A stretch of DNA of 55,078 bases. It comes from Planctomycetaceae bacterium. Its GTDB lineage: Bacteria > Planctomycetota > Planctomycetia > Pirellulales > Pirellulaceae. The notes under the pieces were generated by a model. It made no database searches, was not told where the DNA came from, and worked only from the letters and a program-made list of their open reading frames with translations. The position numbers and the translations under genes were made by a program. Shown one piece after another: positions 16,791 to 25,815 of this stretch. The stretch's first letter is position 1. Every line of letters begins with the position of its first letter. The DNA lies in NCBI GenBank assembly GCA_005798335.1, contig SYJV01000507.1, forward strand, positions 1 through 55,078, written 5' to 3'.

Positions 16791-17585
16791 ATGAAATCCG
16801 GCGAGCAGACTCAGGAGAAAATGAGACTTTGCTCAATCGTCACTGCTGGAGGGTTGCCTTATTCTCAAAAGGCGGCACTGTGCGAGCAGATTGGCGATGA
16901 AGTGTTGTCGCGATCGAGTACCATGGACTCACCCAATTTTCATGCTATCTCGGCGGTGGACTTGCGTCGCATGGCAGAGCTGTATGACGAAGCTTTTTTC
17001 CAGAGCAATTTGCTAGCATTAGCGCGCAAGCATGGCCTGAGTTTTCGATGGTCTAGTCGCATGACCAGTGCAGGTGGCAAAACGATTCGTACCACTTCGC
17101 GCGATGCAACCAACGGCAAGGTCAGGGTGCAATATGAAATTGCCTTGTCGTCGACTTTGCTATTTCAAACCTTCAGCGACTTGCAGCGTCCGATTCGAGT
17201 AACCGGAATTACTTGCGCCAATCGATTGCAAGCGATGCAGCGCATTCTCGAGCACGAGTTGATTCACCTGACGGAGATGTTAATTTGGGACGATAGCTGT
17301 TGTGCAGAACGACGTTTTCAGGAAATCGCCCTGCGCATGTTTTCGCACACCGAGCACCATCATAAATTGATTACGCAGCACGAGCGAGCGGCGAAGAAAT
17401 TCAATGTTCGGGTCGGTTCCCTGGTGGCCTTCGATTTTGAAGGACGCCCGTACATTGGCAATGTGAATCGCATTACGCGGCGGGCCACCGTGTTGGTTTG
17501 CGACGCGACTGGTCAACTATACCGTGACGGCAAACGGTATCGAAAATACTACGTACCCATTTCGCAGCTTCGTCTGGTGGCGTAG
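16791..17585 (+). CDS. SprT-like zinc metalloprotease-type protein
   Basis: A 264-residue protein with an SprT-like centre. The zinc motif is EHELIHLTEM (HExxH; about residues 155-163), followed by the third ligand region RMFSHTEHHHK, as in SprT/Spartan-type proteases. Spartan trims DNA-protein crosslinks in eukaryotes, while bacterial SprT remains poorly characterised. The C-terminal 60 residues are basic and beta-rich (VRVGSLVAFDFEGRPYIGNVNRITRRATVLV), resembling a small Tudor/SH3-like segment that might bind nucleic acid. ATG 16791 is favoured since AAGGA lies seven bases upstream. No signal peptide, so cytoplasmic. It leads a plus-strand run including FabH, AlgH and a phosphatase, with no clear functional link. 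Confidence 0.75.
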   Translation: MKSGEQTQEKMRLCSIVTAGGLPYSQKAALCEQIGDEVLSRSSTMDSPNFHAISAVDLRRMAELYDEAFFQSNLLALARKHGLSFRWSSRMTSAGGKTIRTTSRDATNGKVRVQYEIALSSTLLFQTFSDLQRPIRVTGITCANRLQAMQRILEHELIHLTEMLIWDDSCCAERRFQEIALRMFSHTEHHHKLITQHERAAKKFNVRVGSLVAFDFEGRPYIGNVNRITRRATVLVCDATGQLYRDGKRYRKYYVPISQLRLVA

Positions 17586-17711
17586 TGGTCAAGTCGGCCT
17601 ATGGATACTATTGCAATCACGATATAACCATACGCTTTGCGTAATGTCCTGGTTCGAGTGATTAGTTCGTATTGCTCGTCGGACGGTGCGTCGATTGCAA
17701 GGAAACTATCT

Positions 17712-18728
17712 GTGCGTTTTGCTGAAATTGGGCCTATCGCCATTCACCTGCCGACTCGAAGTGAAAGTAACGCGCAGTTGCAAGAGTTGTTTCCGGAATG
17801 GGACGTACCGACGATTGCTGAGAAAACCGGCATTCATTGCCGTTACTTAGCAGAACCGAACGAAACGTCAGCCGATTTGGCTGTCGCGGCCGCCGAGAAG
17901 TTGTTCCAAGAACACAATGTCGATCGCGAGTCGATTGATTTTGTTCTGCTGTGCACGCAAACGCCGGACTATCCACTGCCGACGACGGCGTGCTTGTTGC
18001 AGCAACGATTGGGGTTGCGAACGAATACCGGTGCGCTGGATTTTAATCTCGGGTGTTCAGGATTCGTGTATGGATTGGCGATTGCCGACGGTCTAATTCG
18101 TAGCGGGGCAGCGAAACGCGTTTTGTTGATCACGTCGGAGACTTACTCCAAGTATATCGACGCCGAGGACCGTAGTTTGCGCACGATTTTTGGTGATGCA
18201 GCGGCCGCGACACTCATCGACGGCCGTGACTCACTCAGCCTGTCGGCATTTCAGTTCGGTACCGATGGTACTGGTGCAGATACCTTGATCGTCGGCGATG
18301 GTGGCTGCCGCAATCCACGCGATAGCATCAAACCTCGTCATCGCAAACGCTGGAAGAGTCGATTATACATGGATGGTCCCAGTCTGATCAGTTTTTCCGT
18401 TTCGGCGGTCCCCAAGTTGGTCGACGAAGTTCTAGCGGCGGCTGAGATGACCTTCGAACAAATCGACGTGTTTCTTCTTCATCAGGCAACCTATAAGATG
18501 TTGGCTATGTTGCAAGAGAGATTGGGGTTGGATGACCACAAACTGCCCATTCGCCTGGCGAAGTTTGGCAACACGGTTTCCAGCTCTCTGCCGATCTTGA
18601 TCACCGACATGCGCAGCGAACGACGCTTGCACCCAGACAAGCCATCTATGTTAATCGGGTTTGGAGTTGGCTGGTCTTGGGCAGGTTGCGTGTGGCGCGA
18701 TACCTGGTCTGCACGTTTGCAAAGCTGA
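17712..18728 (+). CDS. fabH: 3-oxoacyl-ACP synthase III (FabH-like)
   Basis: A 338-residue ketosynthase III of the thiolase fold, which condenses acyl-CoA with malonyl-ACP to start fatty acid synthesis. The catalytic triad is visible: Cys in LGCSGFVYGL (about residue 115), His in LLHQATYKML and Asn in KFGNTVSSSLP. GTG 17712-17714 is chosen with AAGGAAA upstream; an earlier start at 17637 adds 25 unmatched residues and is unlikely. The segment RKRWKSRLYMDGPSLISFSV, preceding the late helix, fits this family. Because several FabH-like enzymes serve secondary metabolism, a specialised priming role is possible, though neighbours give no such sign. Confidence 0.85.
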   Translation: MRFAEIGPIAIHLPTRSESNAQLQELFPEWDVPTIAEKTGIHCRYLAEPNETSADLAVAAAEKLFQEHNVDRESIDFVLLCTQTPDYPLPTTACLLQQRLGLRTNTGALDFNLGCSGFVYGLAIADGLIRSGAAKRVLLITSETYSKYIDAEDRSLRTIFGDAAAATLIDGRDSLSLSAFQFGTDGTGADTLIVGDGGCRNPRDSIKPRHRKRWKSRLYMDGPSLISFSVSAVPKLVDEVLAAAEMTFEQIDVFLLHQATYKMLAMLQERLGLDDHKLPIRLAKFGNTVSSSLPILITDMRSERRLHPDKPSMLIGFGVGWSWAGCVWRDTWSARLQS

Positions 18729-18772
18729 ATTGCATAGGGTTTCACTGCCTAAGCATCGTGCGGATTTTTATT

Positions 18773-18831
18773 GTCGTCTTTCGCTCCGCGAAAGAAATAC
18801 GTAACACTACTTTCGCGGAGCGAAAGGCGAC
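18773..18831. repeat. REP-like inverted repeat (22-bp arms)
   Basis: Arms 18773-18794 and 18810-18831 are reverse complements with one mismatch, around a 15-base loop. The core CTTTCGCTCCGCGAAAG recurs at 20142-20158 with one change (CTTTCGCTCCGCAAAAG). It lies between the FabH gene and the AlgH gene. I interpret it as a dispersed palindromic repeat; it could also slow or end transcription, but no T-run follows. Confidence 0.8.
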
Positions 18832-18867
18832 ACTCATTTTTTGCCCGATGCTAAGGTTACAATCGTT

Positions 18868-19419
18868 GTGAGTTACCTCGAAGGTCAAGCACTGGTCGCT
18901 TCGCCCTACCTGCAGGATCCTAACTTCTTGCGGGCCGTGATCTTCATTGTCCGGCACAACGAAGAAGGTGCTTATGGCTTGATTATCAACCGACCAACGA
19001 AGATGACTGTGGGGGAGTTACTGGGCCATGTTTTGGAGAGGGAATTCGAAAACACAAATCCAATACACTCCGGCGGACCAGTCGACGGTCCTTTGGCAGT
19101 GTTGCACCAGCGGGAAGATCAAGCAGATCTCAAGTGCGAATCGGGGATCTTTCTTTCCACCGAACAGAACAAGCTGACAGAAGTTTGTGAACACCCGATC
19201 GGTGACTATCGAGTCTTCGATGGATATTCTGGTTGGGGGCCACAGCAGTTAGAAGAGGAAATCAAGAATGGTGGATGGCTGGTCTGGCAACCGACCAGCG
19301 AGGAAATTTTCGGCGACAGCGAGGAAATCTGGCATTCGGCAGTACGACAAATCGGACGCGGGATTATCGCGCAAGGCATTGACCCGCTCCGCATTCCCGA
19401 TGATCCGTCGGCTAATTGA
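18868..19419 (+). CDS. YqgE/AlgH family protein (UPF0301)
   Basis: A 183-residue protein of the conserved YqgE/AlgH family. Opening motifs are QALVASPYLQDPNFLRAVIFIVRHNEEGAYGLIINRP, and later HSGGPVDGPLAVLH, YRVFDGYSGWGPQQLEEEI and WLVW, which are hallmark positions. Biochemical function is not established; in Pseudomonas a member affects alginate regulation, but that role does not transfer here. GTG 18868-18870 is chosen over the TTG at 18841 because AAGG lies about 11 bases upstream and the family starts at the SYLEGQAL region. No signal or membrane segment, so cytoplasmic. Twelve bases separate it from the phosphatase gene, so the two are likely co-transcribed. Confidence 0.85.
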   Translation: MSYLEGQALVASPYLQDPNFLRAVIFIVRHNEEGAYGLIINRPTKMTVGELLGHVLEREFENTNPIHSGGPVDGPLAVLHQREDQADLKCESGIFLSTEQNKLTEVCEHPIGDYRVFDGYSGWGPQQLEEEIKNGGWLVWQPTSEEIFGDSEEIWHSAVRQIGRGIIAQGIDPLRIPDDPSAN

Positions 19420-19431
19420 GAATCGTTCAGT

Positions 19432-20112
19432 ATGCGTACTATTGTCATTGGCGACATCCATGGTTGTTGCAAGGCCCTGCTCAGCTTGCTTGATGCGATC
19501 TCACCAGGCACTGACGATCTGTTGATCTTTCTTGGCGATTACGTCGATCGCGGCCCCGACAGCAAAGGTGTCATCGAAACTCTGATCGGGCTCACGAGCT
19601 TGACGAAAGCGATTTTCTTACAGGGCAACCACGAGATTATGTTTCGCGGCGCGCTCAGTGGGCTCGACGCTGCACCATGGCTGGAATTAGGTGGCCGCCC
19701 AACGCTGACCAGTTATGGTGGCACTCTGGATCGAGTTCCAAGCCAACACGTAAGCTTTCTGGCCGCGTGCCAAGCGTATTTTGAAACCGAGTCCCACATT
19801 TTTGTTCACGCTAACTATGATCCTGCTTTACCAATGGATGAGCAATCTGAATTCGCTCTCTACTGGGAACATCTGGTCGAACGCTTCCCCGGACCACACG
19901 TTTCCGGAAAATTGGTATTCTGCGGGCATACACCGCAGATCAGTGGCCTAGTCGCCGACTATGGCCACTTGGTATGTGTCGACACATTTTGTTTCGGGAC
20001 CGGATGGTTGACCGCGATGGATGTGTTCAGCCGTCAAACCTGGCAAGTCAATCGCGAAGGACACCTCAGACGACAGTCGAGCATCTGGGGATTGTTGGGA
20101 AGGAGCACTTAG
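19432..20112 (+). CDS. PPP-type metallophosphatase (serine/threonine phosphatase family)
   Basis: A 226-residue phosphatase of the calcineurin-like PPP family. The three metal-binding blocks are all visible: GDIHG (residues 7-11), GDYVDRGPDSKGV (about 35-47) and GNHEIMF (about 66-72), with later His positions in FVHANYDP and FCGHTP. It probably hydrolyses phosphoester bonds on proteins or diadenosine-type nucleotides in the cytoplasm; bacterial relatives of this length include PrpA/PrpB. ATG 19432 lies 12 bp after the AlgH-family gene. A palindromic repeat follows its stop immediately. Confidence 0.85.
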   Translation: MRTIVIGDIHGCCKALLSLLDAISPGTDDLLIFLGDYVDRGPDSKGVIETLIGLTSLTKAIFLQGNHEIMFRGALSGLDAAPWLELGGRPTLTSYGGTLDRVPSQHVSFLAACQAYFETESHIFVHANYDPALPMDEQSEFALYWEHLVERFPGPHVSGKLVFCGHTPQISGLVADYGHLVCVDTFCFGTGWLTAMDVFSRQTWQVNREGHLRRQSSIWGLLGRST

Positions 20113-20181
20113 TACTACAGCGCGATTTGGTAGGATCGTCGCCTTTCGCTCCGCAAAAGGCGACTATGTCGCGCTGTAGTA
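20113..20181. repeat. REP-like nested palindrome, related to the 18773-18831 repeat
   Basis: Two nested inverted repeats: outer arms TACTACAGCGCGA (20113-20125) and its exact complement at 20169-20181; inner arms GTCGCCTTT (20138-20146) and AAAGGCGAC (20156-20164) around a short loop. The inner core matches the one at 18773-18831 except for one base. It lies directly behind the phosphatase gene, between it and the convergent giant-protein gene, and may help end transcription. Bases 20216-20240 also include a small GTAACC/GGTTAC hairpin. Confidence 0.75.
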
Positions 20182-20263
20182 TTAGCTTCGGCGTGCCGCA
20201 GAAGATTACCAATTGTAACCTCTAACGCTTTCGGTTACGGTAGACTCTGCCCCTCGCCTAAGT

Positions 20264-23200
20264 TCAGACGTCTCGCTTCCAACCCAGGTCAATGTCAGGC
20301 GCAAGTTGATCGAGGATGCTTTCAAGATCGCTGTTGTCATCGTCAACTTCAATGACTGGAGCCAACAGATTTGGATGGCTGGCAACGACCGAAGGTGTTG
20401 TTGAGGAAGAACTGAGATCCGCAGATTCGTCTTGCAGCAGAGCAAGTTCGCTTGGCGGTGCACTGGTTGGGCTCGAGCTTGCCGAATTCGCTGCTGGGGT
20501 TGGTACTGCTCCGCTGAGTTGGTCCAGCCCTTCGCCTTCTGCACTACCTAGACTGCGCGTATTGAGATGATTGACGATCATCAGCACATCGATCGGTGAT
20601 ACAGCGCCGTCAGCGTTCACGTCGATATACAGTCTGGAGCTGTCTTCGCCTTCGCCACTAGCCGCGAGTTTACGAGAGCCACCCACATTCAAGGAATTGA
20701 TTACGCTCAATGCGTCAATTGGTGAAACAAATCCGTCCGCATTGACGTCAAGTGGATTGGCCATATTCGTATTGCCTTCGCCACCTGCACCGCCGGAGCC
20801 CGCGATAATCTTTACGGTGTCAAAGCCATAGCGAATGCGATCAAACGGTACTGCTGCGACGGGTTCAAATGTTAGCGTGTCATGCAGCGGTTTGATGTCG
20901 GCAGGATCGGCATTAAAATTAGCATCACCGATCGCGTTGGCAGTAAACGTCACCACAAACAGCAATTGCTCGCCAGTTCCCAGTGGCTGGTTGTTGTTAT
21001 CGATCTGTACCGCGCCGATTTCGTTAATGATCCCGGGGGTTCGAATATCACCGCTTTGAATTCGGCTGTAATTCGGTCCGAATTGAACTTGGAATCCAAG
21101 TGGATTGGTCGTGCTGGCAACCGGAGAAACGAGATTCGACGAGTAAAGGACATCTTCATACGCAGCAAAGATGCCGCGATTTGATCCAAATGGATTTCGA
21201 ATATCCTGTATGTAGCCACGCAATTGGAATTGTTCGCCGACTTTAACCGACGATGATCCTAGAGGTTGGCCATTGAGATTCGTCACGTCCAGCCGCAATG
21301 ATGCCTCGTCGTTGTCTGCCGCAGCGCCAATTTGAACTGTCACCTGAGCCGAGCTCTGCACACCGCGCGCGTCCTGGATCGTGTAACTGAATTGATCTGT
21401 TCCAGAAAATCCAGAATTAGGTGTGTAACGAATGATATCGTCACCGGGGGCCGACGTACCATTATCAAAGATGGCCGCGATTCCATTTTGCGCGCCACTG
21501 GTGGACACTAGCTGAATAACGCCCGTGGACCCGCGACGATCGTTGGCCAAAACATTGAGCGGATGATTGAACGCGTTCAATGGAACAGGATTGGCGAACG
21601 AATCATCGATCGCTCGTGGAAACTCAACACTGTCGCCAACAATTTCCAGTGTAGTTCCAAGGTATTGTACTTTGGAAATTGGCACCGCTGTATTTGGATT
21701 GCTGAATAGAGTTACATCGGTCTCGGGTGGATCGTCAGCCGGGTCAGCTAGAAACTGCGCAATTCCTGGTGATCGCGCAGTAAACGTCACCGATGCCATT
21801 TTCACAAAGTTCGGGAAGCTCAAATTATTGCGGTTGCTGAACGCACCCAGGTCGTTAATCAGACCGGGAACAGATGCGTCACCAAGCGTGAAGTTGGTGT
21901 AATCGTTGAAGAACGAAACTGCGAAATCGAACCGTCCACCTGGGACAGCGGACGGAACCGTCGAAACAAGTTGCAGATTGTAAAGTAGGTCGAGATACGC
22001 GGAAAAGACTCCGGGCGTGGGTATGAACTGCCCACGGTCGTTTCGATTGTCATCAACCAGCACATCGATCTTGAATTGCTGACCCTGTGGAATCGCGGAG
22101 ATCACATTTCCTTGGAGATCTGTCGCGACCAACTTGATGCTAACATCATCGTCCAGCCGATCACCCGGTAGCAGGTGAACCGTTACTGTCGCGTTGGCGA
22201 TATTGCCTGCGGAGTCCGCGATAGAGTAAGTAAATTGTTCAGTATCACCTAAATTCCGAGCTGGCGTATAGCGCAAGGATTGACCGCCAGTCGCGATGGA
22301 TACTTGCCCGCCTTTGGTCGGCTGAGTTACTGAAAAGATGGTGATCGCGCCAGCGCGTCCCTGAATGTCGTTTGCCAAAACATTCAGCGGAATGCTGACT
22401 GAATTCGTTGCCACATCAAAAGTGTCGTCGATCGCGATCGGCTTGTTAAACACTGCCGTCACATTGACCACGACATTCGCTTGGTCTGTTTGGCCAAGTG
22501 AATTGCGAATGTCGTAAGTAAACACATCCTGACCGATAAAGCCGTTCGGTGGAGTGTACTGCAACAATCCGCCCGGAACGATGGTTACGATGCCACCGGC
22601 CGAAGATGGGCCAGCTCGAACAATCGTCAGCGTCTCACCTGGTAATTTGAAATCGTTGGCGGTGATATCGAGCGTATTCAAAATCGAATTTCGCTCGACC
22701 GAAAAAGTGTCGTCGACGGCTAAGTCCAAAGAATTGACGACGTTGAATATATGGTCTTCCACCTCGCCGGAGTTCGCACGTCCAGCCGGTCCAAGATTCT
22801 GCTCGTTCGATAGTCGGAATCGGGCAATCGTCGTACCCAGCACAGCGCTGCCTGGCGCAGCAAACGACAGCGCATGCGACCCAGTCGCCAGCGAAACGTT
22901 CGAGAAGATCTGCTCGCTGGAGTCCCCAAAGTCGCCATCCTGATTGAAGTCCATCCAGCCATGCAAGTACGCGGATGTTCCGGTTGCGTTTGTCAGTGTG
23001 ACCAGGAAAGTATTATCGTTTCTGCCGCGAACCAGTGGTCGCGCAAGAATCACGCCGTCTTCGTCATCGACGACCACGTTATTTGCGTCGAGCGTGCCTG
23101 CCAAATCATCACCGTTCGCCCCGGCGGATGGTTGTCCATCTCCCTCCGCATCCCAATTCGAACCGAGCATCAATCCGGACACAAATCCGTGGGCAGCACC

Positions 23201-25420
23201 AGCGTTTACCTTTAAAGTACCGTAAGTCGATGGAGCATCGCCATAGTCCACCACGGATCGGTTACCGAAATTGAGGCCGGCAATATTACTATTATCGATG
23301 GTCGGATTACCGGTCAACGTTAACGTGTAACCAAAATCTCCAGTTACCAGCCTGCCGTCGGGCGAAGTTCGAACAATCGCACCTGGCAGCGATTGAATAA
23401 ACCCAGGTTCGATTACTTCGCGTATCGAATAGGTTCCCGGACCTGGGAAATTAAACGTATACGTTCCATCTGCGCCAGTTCGAGTCGAAGGTTCGCCAAT
23501 GTCGATGCGTTTATCACCATCGGTATCGATATAGATCCACACACCTGGAATACGAGGTTCTGCTGGTTGAGCAATACCATCACCGTTGAGATCGTCCCAC
23601 TTGAATCCAGTTACTCGAAGGTCCAGTTGCTCGAATCCAAAATCGCGTCCGGTGACGACTTGATTGGTGGCCACGGTAACGGAGTGGGTACCGCTGGCGG
23701 GAGCTACACTACGGAAACCGCTGGCGGGCATACTTCGAATATTGTAGGTGCCAGGTGATAACAGCAAGCTATACGACCCATCACCGCGCGACGAGGTACT
23801 GGGCTCGTTGGATGTAAACAGGCGGTCACCGTTCAAATCGGCGAATACCGTCCAGCCGGCCAGACCTGGTTCGCCAGAGTCACGCCTCAAGTTCAGGTTC
23901 CTGTCGTTGTAGACAAAACCTTCCGAGCGTCCGCCTTGCTGTCCAGTCGTCAAAGCGTAGGAAATGATGTTAAGAGAATCATTCACGCCACCGCCAAGAA
24001 ATGGCGTTGCCGAAGTATTAGCATAAGTGTCCGAAATGAATTGGAGAGGTTCGTCATCCGCAGTTCCAAAGAAATTGTCGCGTCCAACCCCAGCGTCAGT
24101 TCCCGCATTGGTTGGAACTTGGTCCATGATTGTGTTGACGCCATTCAATGCCTGCTGGTGCAACGCTCCAAGTACGTGACCAACTTCGTGCGCTGCGGTT
24201 ACCGCAATCGACTCGGCGATCATCTCCAAACGACGAACATTTGCATTCACCGGAACTGCGGATGTCGTCAACTGATGCACATCATGAAATACTAGCACAG
24301 TTTCTTCGTGCGCATAGTTTCCAGGATCGATTCCCTGCGCGATCCCAAACAGCGAATTGGCAGCTAACCCAATGTCTGTTCCAGACTGGCCAAAAATCAC
24401 GCGCGTGACGTTGGGCAGTCCCCAAGGATCTGCATGATCTTTGCTATTGAGAATTTGTACTCCAAAATTTTGATTCCTGCCGTTGGCTCTTACGAAGTCA
24501 AACTTGGATTGTATGCGTCGCGTGAGTGCGTCAATAAATGCGCCCTCATCGGAAACTTGCAATCCATAGCCGGCAAGCGAAGATGACAGTGGTTGCAGCC
24601 GTGCGGTCCCCGAAGCAGCTCCAGCAGGAATTAACGAATTGGGGACAAACGCTCCGTTAAAATCAAGAAACAGTACCTGTTGGTTGCCGGCAACCGCGCT
24701 CTCATATGAGCTGCGATAAACCCGGAAGCTGGCGACGTAGCTGGCCAAGCCAGTGGCGGTTGTGGCTACGTCTGCGATTCGAAATAGATATCTGCCGGTG
24801 TTGGCGATTACATAATTGAAGGCGGCAATACCGGTACCAGCATTCGTGCCAACTGCGGTTAGCGGATTTTGTATTGGATAGGAGATACCAAACGAGCTCG
24901 CCACAGTCGAAGTCGCGAGTTCGCGAACCCTGGAGTCAAACAAGGTCAACGTGCCGGGACGTCCGGTTCCACCGACTAGGCGAGCGTCGAGAATGTCTCC
25001 CGACTGCAGGTCAAACGCGACGTATTCTTCGTCCGAAAATCCAGACATAACTCCCGTGTAATCGACCCCGGAAAAACCGGCTGGTCCAAAACCCAGCGGT
25101 AAGAACTGTGCGAAAATAGTAGCGTTGTTTGGCTCAACTTCTTGGATGGCCTGGGTACTGTTGGAAAATCCTTCAGCCGCTTGTCGAACACCGCCAGTTG
25201 CCAAGGACCGCATGTAGGCCACAGTTTCTTCGCGGGCTTCCGCTGAAATAAACTTGCCTGTTGCAGCCACGGTATCGGCTGTTAGTAACCCCGCCATCAA
25301 TTGTCGGGATTCCAGTTGTTCGACGAACTGCAAGTGACGTACGTTTTGCCGCTTCTTCTTGCGTGCGAGTGACTTACGACGAGCTAACTTGCCGAACAAT
25401 CCAGTCTTGCGAGACTTCAC
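20264..25420 (-). CDS. Giant secreted metzincin/SdrD-B/GEVED/cadherin-like/cohesin-like/dockerin protein
   Basis: A 1718-residue surface or secreted protein. The basic N-terminus leads to LESRQLMAG (about 36-44), a planctomycete-typical sorting motif. Domains in order: a pre-peptidase-like region (about 95-235); a zinc protease-like part with HEVGHVLGALHQQ (about 410) and the IMDQVPT Met-turn, consistent with a metzincin; two SdrD-B-type repeats (about 507-675); a GEVED domain (about 725-895); cadherin-like domains (about 900-1085); a cohesin-like domain (about 1090-1260); another cadherin-like plus cohesin-like pair (about 1265-1540); then two dockerin-type motifs, DVNADGFVSPIDALSVINSLN and DVNADGAVSPIDVLMIVNHLN (about 1553-1618), and an acidic tail. 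GTG 25418-25420 has AGAGGA upstream. Likely a calcium-dependent adhesive protease; its target is unknown. Confidence 0.82.
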   Translation of the reverse strand: MKSRKTGLFGKLARRKSLARKKKRQNVRHLQFVEQLESRQLMAGLLTADTVAATGKFISAEAREETVAYMRSLATGGVRQAAEGFSNSTQAIQEVEPNNATIFAQFLPLGFGPAGFSGVDYTGVMSGFSDEEYVAFDLQSGDILDARLVGGTGRPGTLTLFDSRVRELATSTVASSFGISYPIQNPLTAVGTNAGTGIAAFNYVIANTGRYLFRIADVATTATGLASYVASFRVYRSSYESAVAGNQQVLFLDFNGAFVPNSLIPAGAASGTARLQPLSSSLAGYGLQVSDEGAFIDALTRRIQSKFDFVRANGRNQNFGVQILNSKDHADPWGLPNVTRVIFGQSGTDIGLAANSLFGIAQGIDPGNYAHEETVLVFHDVHQLTTSAVPVNANVRRLEMIAESIAVTAAHEVGHVLGALHQQALNGVNTIMDQVPTNAGTDAGVGRDNFFGTADDEPLQFISDTYANTSATPFLGGGVNDSLNIISYALTTGQQGGRSEGFVYNDRNLNLRRDSGEPGLAGWTVFADLNGDRLFTSNEPSTSSRGDGSYSLLLSPGTYNIRSMPASGFRSVAPASGTHSVTVATNQVVTGRDFGFEQLDLRVTGFKWDDLNGDGIAQPAEPRIPGVWIYIDTDGDKRIDIGEPSTRTGADGTYTFNFPGPGTYSIREVIEPGFIQSLPGAIVRTSPDGRLVTGDFGYTLTLTGNPTIDNSNIAGLNFGNRSVVDYGDAPSTYGTLKVNAGAAHGFVSGLMLGSNWDAEGDGQPSAGANGDDLAGTLDANNVVVDDEDGVILARPLVRGRNDNTFLVTLTNATGTSAYLHGWMDFNQDGDFGDSSEQIFSNVSLATGSHALSFAAPGSAVLGTTIARFRLSNEQNLGPAGRANSGEVEDHIFNVVNSLDLAVDDTFSVERNSILNTLDITANDFKLPGETLTIVRAGPSSAGGIVTIVPGGLLQYTPPNGFIGQDVFTYDIRNSLGQTDQANVVVNVTAVFNKPIAIDDTFDVATNSVSIPLNVLANDIQGRAGAITIFSVTQPTKGGQVSIATGGQSLRYTPARNLGDTEQFTYSIADSAGNIANATVTVHLLPGDRLDDDVSIKLVATDLQGNVISAIPQGQQFKIDVLVDDNRNDRGQFIPTPGVFSAYLDLLYNLQLVSTVPSAVPGGRFDFAVSFFNDYTNFTLGDASVPGLINDLGAFSNRNNLSFPNFVKMASVTFTARSPGIAQFLADPADDPPETDVTLFSNPNTAVPISKVQYLGTTLEIVGDSVEFPRAIDDSFANPVPLNAFNHPLNVLANDRRGSTGVIQLVSTSGAQNGIAAIFDNGTSAPGDDIIRYTPNSGFSGTDQFSYTIQDARGVQSSAQVTVQIGAAADNDEASLRLDVTNLNGQPLGSSSVKVGEQFQLRGYIQDIRNPFGSNRGIFAAYEDVLYSSNLVSPVASTTNPLGFQVQFGPNYSRIQSGDIRTPGIINEIGAVQIDNNNQPLGTGEQLLFVVTFTANAIGDANFNADPADIKPLHDTLTFEPVAAVPFDRIRYGFDTVKIIAGSGGAGGEGNTNMANPLDVNADGFVSPIDALSVINSLNVGGSRKLAASGEGEDSSRLYIDVNADGAVSPIDVLMIVNHLNTRSLGSAEGEGLDQLSGAVPTPAANSASSSPTSAPPSELALLQDESADLSSSSTTPSVVASHPNLLAPVIEVDDDNSDLESILDQLAPDIDLGWKRDV

Positions 25421-25815
25421 TTGTCAGTCCTCTTAAAGATCTAACCGGCCTGAATGACTGTGGAAAAGCAGGGGTGTCAGGGTGTTGCAAAAGTAGGTCT
25501 GGTTTCATCCAACCAGTCCACCAATTGCCTCTCAGAAAATTCGCGGCCGTCCAATAATGGCCTTACCGTGAACCTAGATAAGATACACAGCCTGGACAAA
25601 GGGCAAGCTCGATTCTAATTCCGTTCCCTAATATGTCAACGAACCGCATTGCTTCTCAGACGGTCCATCCATTTGCCAAGTTCCTAATTTGGACCAGATT
25701 TTGTAAGACAACCCACTCCCGACAAAGCAATCGCACGGATATCTTTGTGAGAACATGCCTCCATTATGGGTGGTAAGTTAACTAACTTGAACCCGCGTGG
25801 TTTTCTGGGATTACG
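25421..25815. other. Divergent intergenic region
   Basis: About 395 bases between the giant-protein gene (minus) and the SufE-SufS gene (plus). No small gene, palindrome or recognised operator was found; promoters of both genes are expected. Confidence 0.35.
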
